From an uncultured Phycisphaerales bacterium (GTDB taxonomy: Bacteria > Planctomycetota > Phycisphaerae > Phycisphaerales > SM1A02): a stretch of DNA of 64,000 bases. Position numbers and translations under genes: made by a program. This document shows, one piece after another, positions 57,997 through 64,000 of the stretch (positions are counted from its first letter, which is position 1; every line of letters begins with the position of its first letter). The stretch lies in assembly GCA_905480395.1 (NCBI GenBank), contig CAJQQE010000022.1:1-64000 (forward strand). The letters run 5' to 3'. The notes beneath the pieces are model-generated. The model searched no databases, was not told the origin of the DNA, and saw only the letters and a list, made by a program, of their open reading frames with translations.

Positions 57997-58653
57997 TCAG
58001 GAACGACGTCGACGGCGTGAGCCAAGCATGGCGACACAACCAAGGGCCAAGGCCCCAGGCGTGGGCACGGCTTGGTTCAGACCCTGAACCCAAGCATCAC
58101 CAACGTCCGCGCCCGTGAGGTCGCTGCTGGCGAGGCCAAGGTCGAGCAGAATCATGGCGAAGTTCTCGGTCATGAGCAGGTCGCCCATCACGTCAAAGGT
58201 CTCCGCGAGCGGCGACGCGTCAGTGATGCCGACTTCGAAAAGGGCACCCAACGAGGAGTAGGTATCACTCACCGTGAACGCCCCGAGGGATGGATCAAAG
58301 CCAATCTCGAAGTTGCCGATCGTGACCGCGTCATTGAACGTGAGGGTTCCGCGATGCCCGATCGTTCCCAAGAAGGATCCGAAGAAATCCATGGTGTCGT
58401 ATTGAAAAGTAGTCGCCCCGGTCTCGGCGTAGGGCGAAGTAATCGCGAAGGCGACTGAATCACTCCCTAGATTTCCGGGGATGATCACGCCATCACTCAC
58501 GCCAGTGAGCTCAAGGTCTGTCACGCTTGAGATGAGTTCAAAATCAAGGAGGACATTGGTCTGTCCACCAACCACACCAACCAAATCGGCCGAAGCACCA
58601 ACGCTCAGACCTGACGCCGCAACGATCGCGCCTAATGCGAAACTAAACTTCAT
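57997..58653 (-). CDS. Exported protein with PEP-CTERM-like sorting signal
   Basis: 218 aa. AAGGGA precedes ATG by 7 nt. The signal peptide is MKFSFALGAIVAASGLSVGA ending SADL. The body (25-190) is acidic and beta-like with no family I recognise (LLDFELISSVTDLELTGVSD, then FDPSLGAFTVSDTY). The end VPTPGALALGCVAMLGSRRRRRS is the third such signal in the window; two of the three share PGALAL exactly. It is probably anchored at the cell surface. Monocistronic. Confidence 0.78.
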   Translation of the reverse strand: MKFSFALGAIVAASGLSVGASADLVGVVGGQTNVLLDFELISSVTDLELTGVSDGVIIPGNLGSDSVAFAITSPYAETGATTFQYDTMDFFGSFLGTIGHRGTLTFNDAVTIGNFEIGFDPSLGAFTVSDTYSSLGALFEVGITDASPLAETFDVMGDLLMTENFAMILLDLGLASSDLTGADVGDAWVQGLNQAVPTPGALALGCVAMLGSRRRRRS

Positions 58654-58823
58654 TCTGGGTCCCTTTCCACAGAATCCCGGATGTACAGGGCGGCTAAGTG
58701 GCCACCCGTGTCGGGATTATGAGCCGTGATTGAACAGAGTCCAGCCACAAGACGATTTTTTCCGACGTCGAAAACCAACTAAAAACGATACATCCATCGT
58801 TGATCGCGAACGAATTCAACATC

Positions 58824-59249
58824 ATGACCCAATCAAACGATCGATCCCCTCGGTGGATGTGCCTCTGGCTCTTGGCGGCCGGGATTTACAATCTGGTTTG
58901 GGGAATCCCCATCATCCTCGTCCCGGATCTGCCGTTCGAACTTCTGGGCATGCCGCCGCTCGAGGATCCCGGCCGAGCCATCTGGCAATGTCTCGGCATG
59001 GTTATCGGCGTCTATGGAATCGGCTACCTCGTCGCAGCCCGCAACCCAATCCGCCACTGGCCGATCGTGCTCGTCGGACTCCTCGGAAAAATTTTCGGGC
59101 CGATCGGATTCGTGTGGTCAGCCGCGCAAGGGAAGATCGATTGGATCTTTGGCGTGAACATCCTCACCAACGATTTGATTTGGTGGGTCCCCTTCACGCT
59201 TATCTTGCTGGCGGCCCGTCGCGACGCCAAGGCCGGGTGCGCGGCCTGA
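58824..59249 (+). CDS. Small membrane protein, four predicted helices
   Basis: 141 aa from the ATG at 58824; a TTG at 58800 would add eight residues. Four hydrophobic segments: WMCLWLLAAGIYNLVWGIPI, ALGM-like IWQCLGMVIGVYGIGYLVAA, WPIVLVGLLGKIFGPIGFVW and DLIWWVPFTLILLAA. LWLLAAGIYNLVWG and GVYGIGYLVAARNP resemble small membrane proteins of planctomycetes that I cannot assign to a function. No Shine-Dalgarno. It converges with the PNPOx-like gene, with 32 bp between stops. Confidence 0.7.
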   Translation: MTQSNDRSPRWMCLWLLAAGIYNLVWGIPIILVPDLPFELLGMPPLEDPGRAIWQCLGMVIGVYGIGYLVAARNPIRHWPIVLVGLLGKIFGPIGFVWSAAQGKIDWIFGVNILTNDLIWWVPFTLILLAARRDAKAGCAA

Positions 59250-59281
59250 ACGGAGCTCAAGACGCCGACTCCGCATCAACT

Positions 59282-59905
59282 TCAGGGGGCCATCCACGAA
59301 CGATCGATGAGCCCTTGGTCATCCCATCGCCAGCATGCCCGAAGATGCCCGTCGTGATGAAGTTCAAGCCGTTCAAGCCGATCGATGCGCGTCCGAACGG
59401 TCATGAACTGCGCTCGCCCCGCCTCACTCGCGGCTTGCTTCGGGCTCGAGGTCAACAAGCCATCCGGCAGATTTGGATTCCACGATTCCAATCGAGAGGA
59501 TGGTGCGTGCGGCGCCATATAGCATCGACGGCTGGAGAGCGCGGTATCCAGCCACGCCTTGTCCGCGATCTCGTCGTCGACGTGAACCGTGGTCGGACCA
59601 GAGATCCGGAGTTGAACTCGGTCCCGGCGTTCGTAAAAGGTCCACGCCATGAATTCGTTGGCCTCGAGCTCTCCTTGTTTCCGGCTCCGACGGTCGGAGT
59701 TGAACGTCAAGATCCTCGCGGCCGGATCAACCGCCCGAAGCACGACCGATCTCGCCTCAGGCCGGCCGTCCAAGCCAATCGTTGAGACGACCGGCAGGTG
59801 CCATTCGTGCTTTCCGTCCAAGACCGCCCGGGCCAGTTGATCCCAGGTCTCGGTCAGTTGTTCGTCAAGGGAGCGGGCAGGATTGGCGAAGGGTTCTGCA
59901 GTCAT
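59282..59905 (-). CDS. PNPOx-like FMN-binding oxidase family protein
   Basis: 207 aa from the ATG at 59905; a 36-codon upstream extension is unsupported. SLDEQLTETWDQLARAVLDGKHEWHLPVVSTIG is followed by GRPEARSVVLRAVDPAARIL and FNSDRRSRKQGELEANEFMAWTFY, the FMN-binding split barrel of the pyridoxamine 5'-phosphate oxidase superfamily (Alr4036-like branch). The C-terminal substrate motif of true PdxH (a R-x-H-x-R type end) is not obvious, so the substrate is open. The gene is divergent from folE, with 241 bp between the starts. Confidence 0.8.
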   Translation of the reverse strand: MTAEPFANPARSLDEQLTETWDQLARAVLDGKHEWHLPVVSTIGLDGRPEARSVVLRAVDPAARILTFNSDRRSRKQGELEANEFMAWTFYERRDRVQLRISGPTTVHVDDEIADKAWLDTALSSRRCYMAPHAPSSRLESWNPNLPDGLLTSSPKQAASEAGRAQFMTVRTRIDRLERLELHHDGHLRACWRWDDQGLIDRSWMAP

Positions 59906-60146
59906 GACGTCATCATCGTCGAAATTTCCACCGCGGTGGGCCATGGGCACCGTCGATGGAACGCCTCCGACGAACCACCGAAAGCCTTCCGGTGCCCCGT
60001 TCGTGGATCTCACCCGGGCCGTCCCTTCGGAGCTCGACCGACTCGCCTCGAATCAGCACGAATCCCCCATCTTGCCGAATCCACCGTACCGCGATTTCCG
60101 AACCAAATTTATAGAGACCCGTTTTCTTGAACCCCGGAGCTTGTTC

Positions 60147-60806
60147 ATGATCCGCACCTCCTGCTGTGCAAACGATAGAACCGACGACGTTGCTCTTTCG
60201 GCGGACGAGACGACCCTCGGCGGCAAGACCGATTTTGCCTCGAGCGTCGACTTGCCCCGTATCGAGTCCGCAGTTCGTGAAATTCTCATCGCCATCGGCG
60301 AAGATCCGGATCGACCGGGCCTCCTCGACACGCCCCGGCGAGTCGCCAGCGCCTACGAAGAGCTCTTCGGGGGAATCGGTGTCTCACCCGCAACCCACCT
60401 CGCTCGACAATTTGAGCAGGACGGTGAGGACCCGGTGATCGTCACGGATATCGCCTTCACCAGCATGTGCGAACATCACCTCCTCCCATTCAGTGGGGTG
60501 GCACACATCGCGTACCAACCTCAGCACGGCCGGGTGGTTGGCCTGTCGAAACTCGCTCGAACCGTGGAAATCCTCGCCCGTCGTCCGCAACAACAAGAAC
60601 GACTGACTCGTCAGATCCGACTCGAAATCGAGAAGCATTTGGACCCCGCGGGCGTCTTGGTCATGGTTGAGGCAACTCACTCCTGCATGCAAATCCGTGG
60701 GGTCAAGGCTCGCGGAGCGTCCATGAAAACTCGATCGGCTGGCGGCCGTTGGGAACGTGACAACGCGACACGGCGTGAGATTCAGGCGATGATGGCCAGA
60801 ACGTGA
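60147..60806 (+). CDS. folE: GTP cyclohydrolase I (FolE)
   Basis: 219 aa from the ATG at 60147 (GGAG 7 nt upstream); the longer frame runs back into the divergent gene. EDPDRPGLLDTPRRVASAYEELFGG is the family opening. FTSMCEHHLLPFSGVAHIAY carries zinc ligands Cys108 and His111, and THSCMQIRGV the third, Cys180. ARTVEILARRPQQQERLTRQI is the usual interface helix region. It converts GTP to dihydroneopterin triphosphate, the first step to folate and other pterins. TATAGA near 60110 is a possible -10. Followed by an FAD oxidoreductase and a photolyase gene. Confidence 0.95.
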   Translation: MIRTSCCANDRTDDVALSADETTLGGKTDFASSVDLPRIESAVREILIAIGEDPDRPGLLDTPRRVASAYEELFGGIGVSPATHLARQFEQDGEDPVIVTDIAFTSMCEHHLLPFSGVAHIAYQPQHGRVVGLSKLARTVEILARRPQQQERLTRQIRLEIEKHLDPAGVLVMVEATHSCMQIRGVKARGASMKTRSAGGRWERDNATRREIQAMMART

Positions 60807-60831
60807 CCCTGCCCCTCTCTCTGGATCGAGC

Positions 60832-62076
60832 ATGTCCCCGGAAGCCCCCATTCTGATCGTCGGTGCCGGCCTCGCCGGACTTGCGGCTGCCCGCGAACTC
60901 GATCGCCACGGGCTCCGCTTCCGCCTCCTCGAGGCCTCCGATCGCGTCGGCGGAAGACTCGGCTCGACGGTGATCGAAGGATTCGTCTGCGACCTTGGCT
61001 TCCAAGTCACGATGTCGAACTACGCGATCCTCGAATCGCTGGTGGACCGTGCCACCCTTCCTCGGGATCCGTTCTTGCCCGGCGCCCTGGTCTGGACTGG
61101 TCGCGACCGGATCCGGATCGTTGACCCGCGTCGTTCTCCGATCGGAGCGATCGGCGTCGTGGTTCGTGGATTCGCCGGGTGGCGGGATCTCCGTGCTGCA
61201 GCCAGGTGCCGTCGCGCCGCACACCGTGCGAAATCGGAAGGTTCGCCCCGTGGCTCCGCCGATTCTTTTATCCGCACCGTTGGATTCAGCGATCGATTCC
61301 GCGAGTCGTTTCTCAGGCCGTTTTTCGGCGGGGTGTTTCTCGACGAAAGCCTCTCGGTATCGGCCGGTCGTTTCCTTCGCACCCTCGATCGGTTCGCGAC
61401 CGGTGTCGCCGAACTTCCACGAGGCGGTATGCAGGCCATCGCCGATTCAATGGCCCGACCGGTTCATGATCGAATCGAATTCGGTCGCCGAGTCGATCGA
61501 TTGGACGATCTGGGTGTGATGCTCGAGAACGGAGAGCGCATCGATGCGGCCGGGGTCATTCTTGCGACCGAGTTCGATACCACGATGCGATTGCTCGGGC
61601 ACCCCACCACGGATGTCCCCGAATGGTCGTCGACCGTCGCCCTGCACTTCGAAACCGCAAGCCCCGTGTTGACCGAGCCGATCATCGTCCTGAACGGAAG
61701 CGGCGAAGGCGAGGTCAATCTCGTCTCGAGTTCCACCGCGGTGACCCGCGACGTCGCGCCCGATGGACGGCATGCGGTCACCGTGAGCCTCCGACCGGGC
61801 CGAGACATCGAATCGAATTCCGCCGCGATCGATCGAATCGCACGCGAGGCCGGGACCATGATCGGCGTCGATGCGGGGAACTGGAGACACCTCACGACGA
61901 CCGCGATTCACCGCGCGCTTCTCGCAGGCCGCACCGTCGAAGGGCATCCGGAGACCCCTGCAGGCGTCGAAATTGCGGGCGACTGGCTTGACGACCCCTC
62001 GATCGACAATGCGATTCGAAGTGGGATCGAAGCCGCCGACCGATTCGCAACCGCGACCGCCGGAGTCGCTGGGTGA
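60832..62076 (+). CDS. FAD-dependent amine-oxidase / desaturase-like oxidoreductase
   Basis: 414 aa. ILIVGAGLAGLAAARELDRHG is the Rossmann dinucleotide motif, followed by LLEASDRVGGRLGS, the conserved FAD-contact segment of the amine oxidase/protoporphyrinogen oxidase/phytoene desaturase superfamily. The C-terminal GVEIAGDWLDDPSIDNAIRSG closes the FAD site. Similar proteins are found beside photolyase genes and are sometimes annotated as light-responsive, but the reaction is not known. It starts 25 bp after folE and overlaps phrB by 4 bp (GTGA). Confidence 0.85.
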   Translation: MSPEAPILIVGAGLAGLAAARELDRHGLRFRLLEASDRVGGRLGSTVIEGFVCDLGFQVTMSNYAILESLVDRATLPRDPFLPGALVWTGRDRIRIVDPRRSPIGAIGVVVRGFAGWRDLRAAARCRRAAHRAKSEGSPRGSADSFIRTVGFSDRFRESFLRPFFGGVFLDESLSVSAGRFLRTLDRFATGVAELPRGGMQAIADSMARPVHDRIEFGRRVDRLDDLGVMLENGERIDAAGVILATEFDTTMRLLGHPTTDVPEWSSTVALHFETASPVLTEPIIVLNGSGEGEVNLVSSSTAVTRDVAPDGRHAVTVSLRPGRDIESNSAAIDRIAREAGTMIGVDAGNWRHLTTTAIHRALLAGRTVEGHPETPAGVEIAGDWLDDPSIDNAIRSGIEAADRFATATAGVAG

Positions 62077-63464
62077 CGTCGCCTCCCCGAACCATCCTCT
62101 GGCTCCGAGGCGATCTTCGACTCGATGACAACCCGGCATTGGCCGCCGCGGTTCGACGTGGCAAGGGCGGCTGCACCGCCATCTTTGTCATGACACCGGA
62201 ACAGTGGAAGCAGCATCACTGGGGTGAACACCGCTGCGGCATGATGGTCGGCGCGTTGAACGCTCTTCGGCCGAGGCTCGAGTCCCGAGGCATCGATCTT
62301 CGGGTGATTCAGGGGACTGATGACCTCACGCTCCCGAAAGTTCTGTTCGACGTTGCCCGCACCCTCGATGTCTCGGAGATCCATGCGAATCGCGAGTTCG
62401 GTGTCAACGAGGACCGTCGTGACGAACTGGTCACGGCTGCCGCTGGTGACGACATCGATTTCATTCGACACGAGGACCAGACCATCCTCCCGGTCCGAGA
62501 GATACGCTCCGGCGGTGGAACGCCGTACACCGTCTTCACACCCTTTAAGAAAAAATGGCTCGCCCTTCTGGAGGAAGTCGGCATCCCGGAGATTGCGACG
62601 ACCGGCGAGGCCACTCGCAACCCCCACTTGGCCTCCGGCAAACTTCTCCCGCGAGAAGTCGAGCCGTCGTCGGAACTCGCCCTGGATTCCATCTTTGCTC
62701 CGGGCGAAGACGAACCACTGCGAAGACTGGAAACGTTCCTCGACGGCCCGATCCTCCGCTATCACGAAGACCGCGATCCGCCAGCCCTCGACGGCACCAG
62801 TTCGCTCTCACCGTGGCTGGCGTGCGGCACGATTTCGCCGCGTCGAATTCTCCGCCGTCTCGTCGACGCCCACGGATCGATCATCGATCGCTGGCCTCAA
62901 GGTCCGTCGACCTGGCTGAGCGAATTGATCTGGCGAGAGTTCTATCGGCACGTCATGGACGGCATACCCCGACTCTCGATGAACCGCCCGCTCCACGGCT
63001 GGACGGATCGCGTCGCGTGGCGGAATGACGAGGCTGGATTCCAGGCGTGGTGTGAGGGTCAGACGGGGATCGGCATCGTCGATGCCGGTATGAGACAACT
63101 CGCACATACCGGCTGGATGCACAACCGAGTCCGCATGATCGTCGCGATGTTCCTCACGAAGAACCTCTTGATTGACTGGAGACGAGGCGAACGATTCTTT
63201 ATGAACCAGCTCGTCGACGGCGACTTTCCCAGCAACAATGGTGGCTGGCAATGGGCCGCTTCGACCGGGACCGATGCCGCTCCTTACTTTCGCATTTTCA
63301 ATCCTGATCGACAAGCAGAACGTTTCGATGCCGAAGACGAGTACATCCGCAGGTGGGTTCCGGAGTTCGGCACCCCCGCCGCGCCGCCCCCCATGGTGGA
63401 TTTGAAGCACACTCGGGTTCGTGCCATCGAGGCATTTAAGACCGCGAAGAACCAGGGACAGTGA
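62073..63464 (+). CDS. phrB: Deoxyribodipyrimidine photolyase (class I)
   Basis: 463 aa from a GTG overlapping the previous stop as GTGA. ILWLRGDLRLDDNPALAAA opens the N-terminal Rossmann antenna domain. The C-terminal FAD domain has WLSELIWREFYRH, GIVDAGMRQLAHTGWMHNRVRM, FLTKNLLIDWRRGE, NNGGWQWAASTGTDAAPYFR and FNPDRQAERFD, all in the family order. It uses blue light and FADH- to split cyclobutane pyrimidine dimers. The second chromophore (a folate or deazaflavin) cannot be told from sequence; co-location with folE favours a folate. No Trp-chain defects were seen. Confidence 0.95.
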   Translation: MTSPPRTILWLRGDLRLDDNPALAAAVRRGKGGCTAIFVMTPEQWKQHHWGEHRCGMMVGALNALRPRLESRGIDLRVIQGTDDLTLPKVLFDVARTLDVSEIHANREFGVNEDRRDELVTAAAGDDIDFIRHEDQTILPVREIRSGGGTPYTVFTPFKKKWLALLEEVGIPEIATTGEATRNPHLASGKLLPREVEPSSELALDSIFAPGEDEPLRRLETFLDGPILRYHEDRDPPALDGTSSLSPWLACGTISPRRILRRLVDAHGSIIDRWPQGPSTWLSELIWREFYRHVMDGIPRLSMNRPLHGWTDRVAWRNDEAGFQAWCEGQTGIGIVDAGMRQLAHTGWMHNRVRMIVAMFLTKNLLIDWRRGERFFMNQLVDGDFPSNNGGWQWAASTGTDAAPYFRIFNPDRQAERFDAEDEYIRRWVPEFGTPAAPPPMVDLKHTRVRAIEAFKTAKNQGQ

Positions 63465-63558
63465 CGACTCCTATGGTTTGATCTTCGAGCACCGCGATCT
63501 CCGCCTGATCGCCTTTTACCTCTCGGAACTGTCGCTGGGCCAAGGGCGGTGACTCCGA

Positions 63559-64000
63559 CTAATTCGACGCGTCGCCGGGAACTTCGAACACCATCACTCG
63601 ATCTCGTGTGGTCACGAAGAGCCGTCGCCCATCCGACCCGCCAAAGCACGCATTGGCGACCCAAGAAGCATCGGGAAGGAGAGTTCGAATCAAGGCGCCA
63701 TCCTTGGTCAGGACCAGCAGCCCCTTTCCGGTCAGGATCACCTCGTCGTTGGGTCCCAGAGACATGCCGTCCGACCCCAAAGGGAAGAAGGGCCGCCGAT
63801 TGATCAGCGTTCCCAAGTTCGTCACCTCGAAGACGTCGGTCACGCCTCCGTCGAGGTCCGCGATCCACAGGGTTCGCCCGTCACGGGAACCAACGATTCC
63901 GTTGGGTCGCAGGAAATCGACCGCGACCGCTTCGGTGATTCCATCCGGCGATCGCCGGTACACCGCCGCCGGAATCGGCGTCCGACCGGGCGCTTGCCAC
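63559..64000 (-). CDS. SMP-30/gluconolactonase-like protein, N-terminus beyond the window
   Basis: The minus frame is open from 64000, reading APGRTPIPAAVYRRSPDG before the GTG at 63963, so the GTG is internal. RPNGIVGSRDGRTLWIADL, FFPLGSDGMSLGPNDEVILTG and DRVMVFEVPG are beta-propeller strands of the SMP-30/LRE family, which includes gluconolactonases and luciferin-regenerating enzymes. The loop with DG after the metal ligand is present, and NACFGG fits the strand carrying the Asn ligand. Only the C-terminal 146 codons are visible, so activity cannot be judged. The stop is 94 bp from the convergent phrB stop. Confidence 0.8.
   Translation of the reverse strand, partial: WQAPGRTPIPAAVYRRSPDGITEAVAVDFLRPNGIVGSRDGRTLWIADLDGGVTDVFEVTNLGTLINRRPFFPLGSDGMSLGPNDEVILTGKGLLVLTKDGALIRTLLPDASWVANACFGGSDGRRLFVTTRDRVMVFEVPGDASN

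Noticed and set aside
58730-59785. 351-codon open frame on the plus strand
   Set aside because: Spans parts of two real genes in another frame and is Arg-rich throughout.

Overview
The window is a GC-rich bacterial chromosome segment that looks like a planctomycete, most probably of the Phycisphaerae. Three things point there: eleven secreted proteins carrying the Asp/Asn-rich 'GDLNDDG[15 protein letters not shown]' tail (a dockerin type I-like repeat abundant in that class), three proteins with a PEP-CTERM-like 'PGALALLGLAG-RRRR' end, and the paired PSCyt1/DUF1549/DUF1553 and DUF1501 genes typical of Planctomycetota. The assignment rests on these protein families; no rRNA or intact tRNA gene was found.

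Layout. 1-5.6 kb is a plastic zone. It holds the end of a large helicase of the anti-phage Hhe type, two 250-280 bp direct repeats that each begin inside the anticodon loop of a truncated tRNA-Gly(CCC) gene and flank one secreted hydrolase gene, a sorting-signal protein with a heptad-repeat leader, and a secreted gene that has lost its N-terminus. 5.6-12.4 kb carries an exported FAD oxidoreductase with an APC permease, two dockerin-tailed secreted proteins and two decayed gene remnants. 12.4-22.7 kb carries a fatty-acid desaturase with a DUF3817 protein, a DUF1573 lipoprotein, a secreted blue-copper protein and a PSD1-DUF1501-zinc-ribbon membrane cluster. 22.7-33.6 kb is rich in secreted proteins: GH16-like and GH-A clan glycosidases, a YHYH protein and a redoxin/cytochrome c pair. 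33.8-35.3 kb is an ECF sigma factor with a coupled membrane regulator. 35.5-42.7 kb has an HSL-type esterase, an S9 peptidase, an alpha-L-fucosidase and a sulfatase. 42.8-48.4 kb has a sugar dehydrogenase-like protein with an inserted carbohydrate-binding module, an unknown secreted protein, SixA and a DHA2 exporter. 48.6-56.6 kb is a second S9 peptidase and an RND efflux operon with a metallo-beta-lactamase-fold hydrolase. 56.7-64 kb has an exported MsrB-MsrA fusion, a third sorting-signal protein, a PNPOx-like flavoprotein, a folE / FAD oxidoreductase / photolyase operon and an SMP-30-like gene cut by the right edge.

Together the genes suggest a marine-type heterotroph that degrades sulfated and fucosylated polysaccharides and peptides outside the cytoplasm, with efflux and photo-oxidative stress functions. 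The most interesting structure is the pair of tRNA-Gly half-gene repeats next to a defence helicase, which looks like one boundary of a tRNA-targeting integrative island. A second theme is a set of start codons with no Shine-Dalgarno but a -10-like hexamer exactly 6-8 nt upstream, suggesting leaderless transcription. Several starts were moved inward from the longest open frame where a Shine-Dalgarno, a signal peptide or a gene overlap decided it.
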